Assembly: GCA_001443005.1 (NCBI GenBank)
Contig: LEKQ01000011.1
Span: 1-35,877 of the forward strand
Direction of reading: 5' to 3'
DNA: 35,877 nt
DNA from: a bacterium GBS-1
Lineage (GTDB): Bacteria; Synergistota; GBS-1
Both the position numbers and the translations under genes were made by a program. Positions 23,317-31,566 of the stretch are shown here, one piece after another (position 1 is the stretch's first letter; the number at the start of each line of letters is the position of its first letter). The notes beneath the pieces were generated by a model, which was not told the origin of the DNA, ran no database searches, and saw nothing but the letters and a program-made list of their open reading frames with translations.

Positions 23317-25434
23317 ATGGCTTTGGCTAAGAAGGTAAAAAGGGACAAAAAGTTCTTAAGTCTTGAGGAAAGCTCCTCCTTTGATAGAGGAGTAGTCTTT
23401 ATCCTATTTGCCACCTTGGTCCTTATATCTTTGGCTTATTCTCCCTACACGTACTATTATGATGGCATAAAGTACTACCTCTTTGTGGGGGGAGGAGCCC
23501 TTTTAGGGGTCTGGGTATCCTTGAAGTTGATCTACAGGAGGGAGCTCACCATCCTTTTATGGAAGGATGACCTCCCCATACTTGCTCTTCTTTTCTTTTC
23601 CCTCCTTTCCTTAGTTAAGACCAACGACCTTATGGTTAGCTTAAGGCAGGGTGTCTTTTTTTTCCTTTATATCTTTATCTTCTATGTATGGAGGGGGGAG
23701 CTAAGAAGAAGGGAGGAGCTCTTTAGCAAGCTTGAGACCCTCATAGCCATCTTGGGCTTTCTCGTCGGAGGATATATAATACTTCAATACTACGGCATAT
23801 ACATATGGATAGGCAAGGGCGATGGTTCTCCTCCGACGCTTTATTCCACGATGGGGCATCAGAACTTCGCTGCTGGATACGCTGCGACCGCTTTCCCATT
23901 TCTCCTTTTAAAGTACCTTAAGGCGAAGGGCAAGTTTAAGTGGATTTGGGCGAGCTTTACGATAGCTCAGAGCTTGGGTATATATCTAACCCAAAGCAGA
24001 GAAGGGTTTGCAGCTTGGGGTATGGCGATCATAGCCCTGCTTTGGTTCTCTTGGAGGGGAGGCTTGTTCCAAGTGGCTTTCGATCTAAAGAGGAGAGTTG
24101 GAGCGATAGTTGCCATCACCTCTATTCTATTCGTCATATACTACTTTCCCTCTCCGCTGACTCACGGGGTTGGGGTTGGGAAGAGGATCTTCGGCACCGT
24201 TGAACAGTTAGCTGAAGGTCAGGTCTATCAGGCTACAAGCGGTAGAAACCTGATATGGAAGGCCACGTTGAGGATGATAAAGGAGAACCCGATCCTCGGT
24301 GTGGGGTTGGGCAGGTTTGGGTATCACTACCTCTTCTATCAGGCGGAGTTCCTTAAGGACCTTAAAGGTGGTGTCCCATTAAACGCCAAGAGGACTCATA
24401 ACGAGTATCTTCAGGTTTTCGCGGAAACTGGGATAGGCGGCTTCCTCTCCCTAATGCTCTTTCTATACTTCCTATATAGGAGGCTCGTCCTACTTTTAAG
24501 GGAGAGGGGGAGGGAGAACCTGGGCTATTTGGCCATCGCTTCAGGTATATCCGCTGGCTTAACGAGCGCCTTCTTCAGCTTTCCCTTTCATCTTCCGGCC
24601 CATGGGCCACTCATTGTGGTGATATTTGCTACGGCCTTCGGCTTGAGTGATAAGCTCCTTCCCGTTTGGAGAAGCTTCAGCTTTAGAAACAGCTTAGCCC
24701 TGGTCGCCGTGTCGTTAGCGATGTTTGCCCTTTCCTCCTGGCTACTTTATTACGATATAAACTCCTTTAGGTCTCAGGTCCTTTCTGCTCGCTGCATCGT
24801 TTACATGCTTAAAAACAAGGACCCAAAATTCATAAACGAGGTCGTCGGTCCCATGGCTGATAAGGCCGTTCAGTTAGACCCAACGGAGAGGATGGCTCAG
24901 TTTGCCTTGGCGAGGGCCTATATGCTCGTCGGAAACTGGCCTATGGCTGAGAGGGAGTGGAAAAGGTTTTTCCAGATAGAGAGCGATTGGAACGCGATGA
25001 TAAACTACTCTGCCGTCTTGGTTCACTTAAGGAAACTTGATGAGGCGGAGAAGATCGCTCGTGATGTAGTTAAGGTCCAACCTCAGCTCGTTGATGGATA
25101 TAACATAATGGGCGGAGTTCTCATAGAGAACGGGAAGCTCGATGAGGCGGAAAGCTACCTTAAGAAGGCTATAGAGATCGACCCTGAATATCCGAGGCCC
25201 TACTATAACCTTGCCTACCTTTACTTCAAGCGGGGGGATATAGAAAAGGCTAAGGAGTATCTCAAGCATGCGGAAGATAGGAATCCTCCTGAGGACCTCG
25301 TTCCTAAGATAAAGAGCCTTAAGACTATGTTGGGTAGCGAAGCTCAGCCATCTCCCTCGGGAGAGGCGAGCTCACCAATACCTGGTGTTCCTCCTAAGGT
25401 CATCGAGGAGCTCTTAAGAAAACGGAGGATGTAG
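23317..25434 (+). CDS. O-antigen ligase-family (Wzy_C) membrane protein with C-terminal TPR domain
   Basis: About 705 residues. The first 480 or so hold about ten to twelve transmembrane helices with the O-antigen ligase/polymerase core: GHQNFAAGYAAT, SGRNLIWKATLRMI and the periplasmic-loop motif RTHNEYLQVFAETG with His361. The remaining 225 residues are soluble and carry TPR repeats (for example NGKLDEAESYLKKAIEIDP and RGDIEKAKEYLKHAE). It probably joins a glycan to core-lipid A or to a protein at the periplasmic face; ligase, polymerase and protein glycosyltransferase cannot be told apart here. GGGAGGG sits right before ATG 23317 and seven bases before TTG 23323, so the latter may be the real start. 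Confidence 0.82.
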   Translation: MALAKKVKRDKKFLSLEESSSFDRGVVFILFATLVLISLAYSPYTYYYDGIKYYLFVGGGALLGVWVSLKLIYRRELTILLWKDDLPILALLFFSLLSLVKTNDLMVSLRQGVFFFLYIFIFYVWRGELRRREELFSKLETLIAILGFLVGGYIILQYYGIYIWIGKGDGSPPTLYSTMGHQNFAAGYAATAFPFLLLKYLKAKGKFKWIWASFTIAQSLGIYLTQSREGFAAWGMAIIALLWFSWRGGLFQVAFDLKRRVGAIVAITSILFVIYYFPSPLTHGVGVGKRIFGTVEQLAEGQVYQATSGRNLIWKATLRMIKENPILGVGLGRFGYHYLFYQAEFLKDLKGGVPLNAKRTHNEYLQVFAETGIGGFLSLMLFLYFLYRRLVLLLRERGRENLGYLAIASGISAGLTSAFFSFPFHLPAHGPLIVVIFATAFGLSDKLLPVWRSFSFRNSLALVAVSLAMFALSSWLLYYDINSFRSQVLSARCIVYMLKNKDPKFINEVVGPMADKAVQLDPTERMAQFALARAYMLVGNWPMAEREWKRFFQIESDWNAMINYSAVLVHLRKLDEAEKIARDVVKVQPQLVDGYNIMGGVLIENGKLDEAESYLKKAIEIDPEYPRPYYNLAYLYFKRGDIEKAKEYLKHAEDRNPPEDLVPKIKSLKTMLGSEAQPSPSGEASSPIPGVPPKVIEELLRKRRM

Positions 25435-25435
25435 T

Positions 25436-26038
25436 TTGCCTTTTATAGTTTTCGAAGGTATAGATGGTTGTGGTAAGACCACACAAGCGAGCTTTCTTGA
25501 GAGCTTTCTCTCCTCCAAGGGGGTTCCCGTCCTAAGGGTTAGGGAGCCGGGGAGCACCCCTTTGGGTGAGAGGATCAGAGGTCTTCTCTTGGACCCATCG
25601 CTTGAGATCGATGGCTGGGTTGAGACCCTCCTTTACTTCGCTTGCAGAAGGTCGCTTTCAGAGAGCCTTTTAAAGGGCGCTTTGGAAAAAGGGTTTTACG
25701 TCCTATTGGAGAGGTTTACCCTCTCCACCTTCGCCTACCAGGGCTATCTTCGTGGTGTTGATTTAGGCTTCATAGAGGATCTTGAAAGAAGATTGATTAA
25801 GCTACCCCAGGATCCGATTTATATACTTCTTGATCTTCCTGCCGATCTCGCTTTATCGAGAAAGGCGAGGAGTGATAGAATAGAGTCTGAGCCTTTAAGC
25901 TTCTTTAGAAGGCTTAGGGATGCCTATCTTGAACTCTCCCTTAGGAGGAAAGATGTTAGGGTTGTGGATGCTTCAGGAAGTCCAGAGGAGGTCTTCAGCA
26001 GAGTTCTGGAGCTCTTGAGGAGGGAGGGACTCCTTTGA
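25436..26038 (+). CDS. tmk: Thymidylate kinase
   Basis: A 200-residue dTMP kinase. The P-loop is FEGIDGCGKTT (residues 6-16) and RVREPGSTPLGERIR is the typical next motif. The usual DRY/DRF motif reads ERF in LLERFTLSTFAYQG, a Glu for Asp change. The lid region is RKARSDRIES. TTG 25436 follows CGGAGG, one base after the previous stop. It opens the tmk-yaaR-holB-yaaT run known from Firmicutes. Confidence 0.95.
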   Translation: MPFIVFEGIDGCGKTTQASFLESFLSSKGVPVLRVREPGSTPLGERIRGLLLDPSLEIDGWVETLLYFACRRSLSESLLKGALEKGFYVLLERFTLSTFAYQGYLRGVDLGFIEDLERRLIKLPQDPIYILLDLPADLALSRKARSDRIESEPLSFFRRLRDAYLELSLRRKDVRVVDASGSPEEVFSRVLELLRREGLL

Positions 26039-26490
26039 GGATAGATGGCGTTTCAGATAGGGGTAATGCTCCTGATAGAGAGGTCAAGAAAAAGCGACGG
26101 GTTTCCTTAAGCGTCTCTCCCTTTCTTGAGAGCCTGGTTGAGGCGGAGCTATCCTTTGATGGGGAAGAGGAGGGGGAGAAAAGGAGCCTCGATGAGATAT
26201 TGAGGGATTTAGACGAAGCGGGCAAGAAGCTTAAGGATGATCCTAGCTTGGAGAACTTGAAGAGATATAAGAGTTTGGTCAAATCTTTCCTCAAGGGAGC
26301 TCTGATGAGGGCCTACAAGGTTAGAGAGGTCATGAGTAGGAGAACGGGTAAGCTCTTCGTTTTGGTTGAGAGGGTCGATAGAGCCTTGGAGGAGCTCGTT
26401 GAGGGGGTTTTAAAGAGGCAGGTTGACGCGCTTTGGATAGCTTCTAAGCTTGAGGAGATAAGGGGGTTGCTGATAGACATATACCGATGA
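26035..26490 (+). CDS. yaaR: YaaR-family protein (DUF327)
   Basis: A 151-residue, charged, mostly helical cytoplasmic protein of unknown biochemical function. The conserved core is FLKGALMRAYKVREVMSRRTGK, then helices ending VDALWIASKLEEIRGLLIDIYR. In Bacillus subtilis yaaR lies between tmk/yaaQ and holB, and the same placement here supports the call. The start TTG 26035 shares TTGA with the tmk stop; the end overlaps holB by four bases. Confidence 0.85.
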   Translation: MRIDGVSDRGNAPDREVKKKRRVSLSVSPFLESLVEAELSFDGEEEGEKRSLDEILRDLDEAGKKLKDDPSLENLKRYKSLVKSFLKGALMRAYKVREVMSRRTGKLFVLVERVDRALEELVEGVLKRQVDALWIASKLEEIRGLLIDIYR

Positions 26491-27269
26491 TAATGAGGCT
26501 TGAGGAGATAAGGGATAAATGCCCTAATGTGGTTGAGCTCTTGAAGAGGGCTAAGAAGACTGGAAAGCTATCCCATGCATATATGTTTTACGGTGAGGGG
26601 AGCTTAAAGCGGGAGTTGGCCTTGAGGCTCGCTCAGGCTCTATTCTGTAAGGTCCTTGATGATGATGCCTGTGGTGAGTGTTCTGATTGTCAGAGGGTCG
26701 CTCAGGAGGTTCACCCTGACCTTAAGGTGATTCGCCCCGATGGGGCTGTGTTCAAGATATCCCAGGTCAGGGAGCTGAGAGGGGATGTCATCTTAAGGCC
26801 CCTTGAGGGTGATAGACGCGTCTTCATACTTGAGGATTGTGAGAAGATGAACCTACCTTCTGCTAACGCTCTTTTAAAGATCCTCGAGGAGCCACCGAGC
26901 TGGGCGTTGCTCGTTCTTCTTGTTTCTCATCCCTCAGCTCTTCCTCCCACGGTTGCTTCAAGATGTCAGGTCTTTTACGTTGGTGAGGAGGTAGTCTCTC
27001 AAGCTTCGAGGGATCTCCTTTTGAGGATCCTTGAGCTGAATAATAAGGGTTGGCGAGAGCTATACGAGCTATCCTCTAAGCTCGGGGAGATGGATAGGGA
27101 GGAGGTTGCTGTCCTTCTCGATTCCTTAGTAGACCTTTTACTTGAGAGAGGGGAGAGGGTAGAGCTAATCGATGAAATTTCATTTGTGAGGGAAGGGGTT
27201 TTGGATAGGTTCCTGAACGTTCAGATGGCGGTTGACAGGATACTATTTAAGATCAAGGGGGAGTGGTAG
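26487..27269 (+). CDS. holB: DNA polymerase III delta' subunit
   Basis: A 260-residue clamp-loader subunit. The region normally forming the P-loop reads YGEGSLKRELAL and lacks the GKT/S signature, as expected for the non-ATP-binding delta' subunit. A zinc module C-x7-C-x2-C-x2-C (CKVLDDDACGECSDC) follows, then FKISQVREL, FILEDCEKMN and NALLKILEEPP, all typical. The arginine-finger region TVASRCQVF is present. The C-terminal domain is short compared with E. coli (334 residues). ATG 26487 overlaps yaaR by four bases. Confidence 0.9.
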   Translation: MIMRLEEIRDKCPNVVELLKRAKKTGKLSHAYMFYGEGSLKRELALRLAQALFCKVLDDDACGECSDCQRVAQEVHPDLKVIRPDGAVFKISQVRELRGDVILRPLEGDRRVFILEDCEKMNLPSANALLKILEEPPSWALLVLLVSHPSALPPTVASRCQVFYVGEEVVSQASRDLLLRILELNNKGWRELYELSSKLGEMDREEVAVLLDSLVDLLLERGERVELIDEISFVREGVLDRFLNVQMAVDRILFKIKGEW

Positions 27270-27273
27270 GGCT

Positions 27274-28134
27274 TTGAGGCTTGTCTGGGTTAAATATAGC
27301 AAGTGCAAGAACATAGAGCCCTTCAAGATAGATGGCTTTGATCTTGAGCCGGGGGAGCTCTGCATTCTGGAAACGTCGAGGGGGGTTGAGCTTGGCAAGG
27401 TCCTAAGTCGCCCTTTCGAGATGGAGGTTGAAGGAGAGCTTTGCTCGGTTTTGAGAAAGGCTCAAGCAGAGGATGTTGAGGCTTACAAGAAGAACATCGA
27501 GGATGAAAAGGAGGCCTTCGGTATAGCTAAGAGGAAGATAGCTGAGCATGGTCTTCCCATGAAGCTCGTTGAGGTTGAATATATGCTCGATAGGAAGAAG
27601 ATATTCTTCTACTTTATATCTGAGGATAGGGTGGACTTCAGGTTACTTGTTAGGGACCTCGCCTCCATATTTAAGACTCGAATAGAGATGAGGCAGATAG
27701 GGGTAAGGGATGAGGTTAGAATACTTGGCGGGTTGGGAATGTGCGGCTGGCCGGTCTGTTGCGCCAACTTCTTAAGGAAGTTTGAGTCGGTTTCCATCAG
27801 GATGGCTAAGGAGCAAAACCTCGTTTTAAATCCTTCGAAGATATCGGGTGTCTGCGGTAGATTGCTCTGCTGCCTTTTGTACGAGTATCCAGTTTATAAG
27901 GAGCTTTGGAACGGGCTACCTCCCGTTGGTACCAAGGTGATAACTCCCGATGGTGAGAAGGGGGAGATAGTTGGGATAAATCTCTTAAACAGGAAGCTTA
28001 TGGTTGAGCTTGATAGCGGACGATTCCTTAACTTTTCGATAGAGGAACTTGAGATAAAGGAAAAGGGAGGTCCTCCTAAAGATGAGCTGGTGGAAGAAAT
28101 TCAAGGCGATATTCTCCCTGAAGAAGATAGATGA
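27274..28134 (+). CDS. yaaT: PSP1-domain protein YaaT (RicT-like)
   Basis: A 286-residue PSP1-family protein. Cysteine clusters GMCGWPVCC and GVCGRLLCC, separated by FESVSIRMAKEQNLVLNPSK, match Bacillus YaaT/RicT, part of an Fe-S-containing complex that influences RNase Y-dependent RNA processing and development. A sporulation role is not implied here. TTG 27274 is chosen: AAGGGGGAG lies about ten bases upstream and the protein then begins with the typical RLVWVKYSKCKNIEPF strand. The ORF is open to 27232 but would overlap holB. The end overlaps ftsY by 53 bases. Confidence 0.9.
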   Translation: MRLVWVKYSKCKNIEPFKIDGFDLEPGELCILETSRGVELGKVLSRPFEMEVEGELCSVLRKAQAEDVEAYKKNIEDEKEAFGIAKRKIAEHGLPMKLVEVEYMLDRKKIFFYFISEDRVDFRLLVRDLASIFKTRIEMRQIGVRDEVRILGGLGMCGWPVCCANFLRKFESVSIRMAKEQNLVLNPSKISGVCGRLLCCLLYEYPVYKELWNGLPPVGTKVITPDGEKGEIVGINLLNRKLMVELDSGRFLNFSIEELEIKEKGGPPKDELVEEIQGDILPEEDR

Positions 28135-28933
28135 TGATTTCTGGGCGAGCTTAGAGGAGTCTCTAATAGAGGGGGATGTAGGTGTAGATTACACCTTAAG
28201 GTTGATTGATGAGCTTAAGAGACTTAAGCCTTCCTCACCTGAGGAGGCTAAGGAGCTCCTCAAGGAGAGGCTTTTATCCCTCTTTAATTACGAGATTCCC
28301 CCTTGGGTTTTCGAGCCCTCTTCTAAACCCGAAGTTATAATTTTCGCTGGGGTGAATGGGAGCGGTAAAACTACAACCGTTGCGAAGGTTGGTAGAATGC
28401 TCTCTCGAAGGGGCTTTTCCGTCATCCTCTCTGCCTGCGATACCTTTAGGGCTGCTGCTGGAGAGCAGCTTGAGATATGGGGGGAAAGACTTAACCTTAG
28501 GGTCATAAAGGGCGAGCCAGGGAGCGACCCCGGGGCTGTGCTTTATGATGCTCTATCCTCAGCCTTAAGCAAGGGGGTTGATTACGTTCTCGTCGATACC
28601 GCTGGTAGACTCCACACCAAGTATAATCTCATGGAGGAGCTTAAGAAGCTTGGAAGGGTTGCTCAGAAAGCGGTTGGTAGGTCTCCGCGGGGGGTGCTTG
28701 TCCTTGATGCCACAACTGGGCAGAACGCTCTAAGACAGGCTCAGGAGTTCTCGAAAAGCGTTCCTATAGAAGGTGTTGTCTTAGCTAAGTACGATTCCAT
28801 GGCGAAGGGGGGGGTGGTTATAACCCTAAGGGGTGAGTTGGGGTTGCCCATAATTCTCGTGGGGACCGGCGAAGGAGAAGACGATATTGAGACATTCTCC
28901 CCCAATGAGTTCTTAAAGAGGCTCCTATCATGA
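28082..28933 (+). CDS. ftsY: Signal recognition particle receptor FtsY
   Basis: A 283-residue SRP GTPase that docks ribosome-SRP complexes at the membrane. The N domain covers about 1-80, with an amphipathic Trp/Lys-rich start (SWWKKFKAIFSLKK) that may bind lipid. G motifs: GVNGSGKTT (90-98), DTFRAAAGEQL, DTAGRLHTKYNL and AKYDSMAKGG, with GTGEGEDDIETFSPNEF near the end. The long acidic A domain of E. coli FtsY is missing, as in many Gram-positive and thermophilic bacteria. ATG 28082 follows GGGAGG. The ATGA junction overlaps the next gene. Confidence 0.96.
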   Translation: MSWWKKFKAIFSLKKIDDDFWASLEESLIEGDVGVDYTLRLIDELKRLKPSSPEEAKELLKERLLSLFNYEIPPWVFEPSSKPEVIIFAGVNGSGKTTTVAKVGRMLSRRGFSVILSACDTFRAAAGEQLEIWGERLNLRVIKGEPGSDPGAVLYDALSSALSKGVDYVLVDTAGRLHTKYNLMEELKKLGRVAQKAVGRSPRGVLVLDATTGQNALRQAQEFSKSVPIEGVVLAKYDSMAKGGVVITLRGELGLPIILVGTGEGEDDIETFSPNEFLKRLLS

Positions 28934-30090
28934 ACATAGCCTTCTTCACCGAGAACTACTTTCCCATGGTTTCTGGCGTCTCCATATCGATAAAGCTCTT
29001 CAAGGATGCCTTGGAGGAGGAGGGGCATAAAGTTTATATTTTCGCTCCATCCTATGGTAAGCTTAAGGATGCTTGCCTCGATGAGAAAAGGGTTATAAGG
29101 CTTCCTGCTATACCTCTTAAGATTCACCAGACTCCCATAGTCCTTCCAGCTACATCTTGGAAGCAGTTTTTACCTCCTCGTCTGGGAATCGATATAATTC
29201 ACGTTCATCATCCTTTCTTCCTAGGTAGAGTAGGCCTTTTCTGGGCTCGAGTCTTGAGAGTCCCAATAGTCTATACCTTTCATACCCTTTATGAGGCCTA
29301 CGTTCACTATGCTCCTTTGAAGAAGGAGTTCGCTATAGCCTTCTTAAAAAGATACGTTAAGAAGTTCGCGAATCAGGTTGACCTAATTATAGCCCCTTCC
29401 TTTTCCGTTAAAGAGCATCTTAGGGAAAGAGGCATAAGGAAACCCATAAAGGTTATACCGACGGGTATAAAGTGGCGTGATTTTCAGGGGAGTGGTTCAA
29501 GAAGCGATTCCGAGAAATTGCTTCTTTTCGTCGGCAGGATAGGTCAGGAGAAAAACATTCCTTTGCTTCTTAGGGTTCTTTGTAAGGTCAGGGATTTAGG
29601 GTGGAAGGCGGTATTCGTCGGAGATGGACCGGAGAGGGTGAGGTTGGTTAGGGAGCTTGGAGAGTTGGGTTTGGGGGGTAGGGTTTTCTTCGAGGGAATC
29701 CTTCCACAGGACGAGCTGAAAAAGCTTTATCAGAGGGCTTACCTTTTCATCTTCTCATCTCTCACCGAGACGCAAGGTTTAGTCCTTATTGAGGCCATGG
29801 CTTCAGGACTTCCTGTTGTGGCACTTAAGGCGATTGGGGTTTCCGATTTCATTCACTCAGGTTATACCGGCTTTTTGGCCGAGGATGAGGATGACTTTGC
29901 TTCTAAGCTAAGGCTCCTTCTCCTCGATGAGGAGCTTCGGCGGAAGATGTCTCATGCAGCGAGAAATTGGGCCAAGCTATGGGACATATCTTTAATGGCA
30001 TCGGAGCTCATCTATACCTATGAGAGCCTTAAGGAGAGCTTCACCCCCCCTACGCGCTTACGTGCAATAGAGGCTTTTAACTTCCTTTAG
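28930..30090 (+). CDS. GT4 glycosyltransferase, diglucosyl-diacylglycerol-synthase-like
   Basis: A 386-residue retaining GT-B glycosyltransferase. The N-terminal half has FTENYFPMVSGVSISI, IHVHHPFFLG and VYTFHTLYEAYVHY, a pattern shared with glycolipid synthases that glucosylate diacylglycerol. The C-terminal half has LLFVGRIGQEKNIPLLLR and the E-x7-E donor site in SSLTETQGLVLIEAMASG. It may add a sugar to a membrane lipid or a phosphatidylinositol-type acceptor; the exact acceptor is unknown. ATG 28930 overlaps ftsY by four bases. It is the last gene of the plus-strand block and ends two bases before marC, which faces it. Confidence 0.87.
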   Translation: MNIAFFTENYFPMVSGVSISIKLFKDALEEEGHKVYIFAPSYGKLKDACLDEKRVIRLPAIPLKIHQTPIVLPATSWKQFLPPRLGIDIIHVHHPFFLGRVGLFWARVLRVPIVYTFHTLYEAYVHYAPLKKEFAIAFLKRYVKKFANQVDLIIAPSFSVKEHLRERGIRKPIKVIPTGIKWRDFQGSGSRSDSEKLLLFVGRIGQEKNIPLLLRVLCKVRDLGWKAVFVGDGPERVRLVRELGELGLGGRVFFEGILPQDELKKLYQRAYLFIFSSLTETQGLVLIEAMASGLPVVALKAIGVSDFIHSGYTGFLAEDEDDFASKLRLLLLDEELRRKMSHAARNWAKLWDISLMASELIYTYESLKESFTPPTRLRAIEAFNFL

Positions 30091-30092
30091 GA

Positions 30093-30734
30093 TTACCCTC
30101 CGAATATCTGTGGTAGTGCATCCTTTATCCCGTTTATTATGAACTGAGTTCCTCTGACCGCTATAAATAACCCCATTATCCTACTCATTACCCTTAAACC
30201 CAGTCTTCCTAAGGCTTCCGCTATCGGATTGGCTGATATCATTATGGCGTAGGATAAAAGAGAGTTTATGATTATAGCTATAAGTAGAAGTAGGTGTCCC
30301 TCTATTGTATGCTGTTTTCCAGCGAGTATCATCACCGTGGTAAATGCACCTGGTCCAGAGAGAAGCGGTATTCCTAATGGCATTATTCCCGTCTCTATTA
30401 TCCTTCCTTCAATGGTTGCTTCGTCTCTTTCTTCATGTGAGAACTTCACGCTTGGCGTTTGCCCTCTAAGCAAAGGTAAGGCTATTAAGACCACGAGTAT
30501 TATCCCTCCAGCGAGTTCAAAGGAGGCTATGCTTATGCCGAAGAGCTTAAGGAGAGATCTTCCCAGGAAGTGAGCGATGAATAGGGTTATTCCACAGGTT
30601 ATGGAGGCCACCATACACGCTTTTCTCCTCTGCTCCCAAGATAGGTCCTCGGTTAAGCTTAAGAGCACAGTTAAATTTCCTATAGGATTAACTATTGTGA
30701 ATATGGATACTAAAAAATCTAAGAAATCGCTCAT
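30093..30734 (-). CDS. MarC-family integral membrane protein
   Basis: A protein of about 213 residues with six predicted transmembrane helices. Family features are FTIVNPIGNLTVLLSLTE near the N-terminus and GIMPLGIPLLSGPGAFTT in the middle. The family's function is unsettled; despite its name it is not an established antibiotic exporter. ATG 30734 is preceded by TTG 30737, which is eight bases from the ribosome-binding site (AGGGGGTG on the minus strand) and may be the real start. A possible -10 (TAAAAT, minus strand) is at 30759-30764 with a poor -35. It converges on the GT4 gene with no visible terminator between. Confidence 0.9.
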   Translation of the reverse strand: MSDFLDFLVSIFTIVNPIGNLTVLLSLTEDLSWEQRRKACMVASITCGITLFIAHFLGRSLLKLFGISIASFELAGGIILVVLIALPLLRGQTPSVKFSHEERDEATIEGRIIETGIMPLGIPLLSGPGAFTTVMILAGKQHTIEGHLLLLIAIIINSLLSYAIMISANPIAEALGRLGLRVMSRIMGLFIAVRGTQFIINGIKDALPQIFGG

Positions 30735-30783
30735 CAAGGCTATAACACCCCCTTTATCATTTTAGCTTAACTCTATAAAAATT

Positions 30784-30815
30784 AAAAGCCCCCTAACAGA
30801 TGTTAGGGGGCTTTT
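30784..30815 (-). terminator. Rho-independent terminator of the peroxiredoxin gene
   Basis: A perfect GC-rich stem: AAAAGCCCCCTAAC pairs with GTTAGGGGGCTTTT around a four-base loop. On the minus strand it is followed by AATTTTTA, so it ends transcripts from the peroxiredoxin gene, whose stop is 19 bases upstream, before marC. The A/T flanks make it partly bidirectional. Confidence 0.9.
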
Positions 30816-30833
30816 GGGGGTGGTTAGAGCTCT

Positions 30834-31475
30834 TTAGAGCTTTTTATAGCAGAACCACCAGTCGAAGCACTCGTATTGCTTAACCCTCTCCTGAGCGGTC
30901 TTTACGTCTCCCGCTGGTGGTATTATAACCTTATCACCTATAAGCTCGTTATTCGGCCAGTTAGCGGGAGTAGCTACTTTATATTCGTCAGAGGTCTGAA
31001 GCGCCTTAACCGCTCTTAATATCTCGTCGATGTTTCTTCCTATTTCCTGTGGGTAGTAAAGAACAAGTCTCAAGACACCCTCAGGATCTATTATGAAGAC
31101 TGCTCTCACCGTGTTTGTCCCCTTAGCTGGGCTTATCATACCGAGCGATTTTGCCATCTCTCCCATATCGTCAGCTATTATGGGAAAGGTTATCTCCACA
31201 CCTAACTTTTCCCTTATCCATTCTATCCATTTTATGTGAGAGAACACCTGGTCTATAGAAAGGCCTATCAGTTCGCAGTTAAGCTTTTTAAACTCGTCCA
31301 TCCTCTTTTGGAATGCTACGAACTCAGTTGTGCATACTGGTGTGAAATCTGCAGGATGGCTGAATAGGACAACCCACTTTCCTTTGTAGTCTCCAGGGAA
31401 GCTTATGACTCCTTGCGTGGTCTTAACCTTCCTATTTTCCAACCTTTCTCCCAGCAGGGGCATCCTGAACTCCAT
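30834..31475 (-). CDS. Peroxiredoxin, Prx6/archaeal thioredoxin-peroxidase type
   Basis: A 213-residue peroxidase that reduces hydrogen peroxide and organic peroxides. The peroxidatic Cys48 is in [13 protein letters not shown]. Two more cysteines, Cys203 and Cys209, are in the C-terminal [12 protein letters not shown]. This three-cysteine layout matches the archaeal enzyme from Aeropyrum pernix (Cys50, 207, 213), not the usual bacterial AhpC. ATG 31475 follows AGGAGGTG. It has its own strong promoter and terminator, so it is a single-gene unit, suited to an anaerobe needing protection from oxygen. Confidence 0.96.
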   Translation of the reverse strand: MEFRMPLLGERLENRKVKTTQGVISFPGDYKGKWVVLFSHPADFTPVCTTEFVAFQKRMDEFKKLNCELIGLSIDQVFSHIKWIEWIREKLGVEITFPIIADDMGEMAKSLGMISPAKGTNTVRAVFIIDPEGVLRLVLYYPQEIGRNIDEILRAVKALQTSDEYKVATPANWPNNELIGDKVIIPPAGDVKTAQERVKQYECFDWWFCYKKL

Positions 31476-31517
31476 CTAAAACACCTCCTAATTTACAACT
31501 ATTTTAAATCTGAAATT

Positions 31518-31546
31518 ATTATAACATAGCCTTTTTAGAAGGTCAA
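31518..31546 (-). promoter_or_regulatory. Near-consensus promoter of the peroxiredoxin gene
   Basis: On the minus strand TTGACC (31541-31546) and TATAAT (31518-31523) are exactly 17 bases apart. Transcription would start near 31511, leaving a leader of about 35 bases. No convincing full PerR or Fur palindrome was found. Confidence 0.85.
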
Positions 31547-31566
31547 GGGTATGCCCCTCTGGGTTT

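Noticed and set aside
26035-28134. Sporulation role for yaaR/yaaT
   Set aside because: These families are widespread in non-sporulating bacteria and no sporulation genes are present here.
31500-31525. Possible PerR box near the peroxiredoxin promoter (TTATAATAATTTCAG on the minus strand)
   Set aside because: Only the left half fits the TTATAAT-N-ATTATAA pattern, and that half is simply the -10 box; the right half matches at about three of seven positions.
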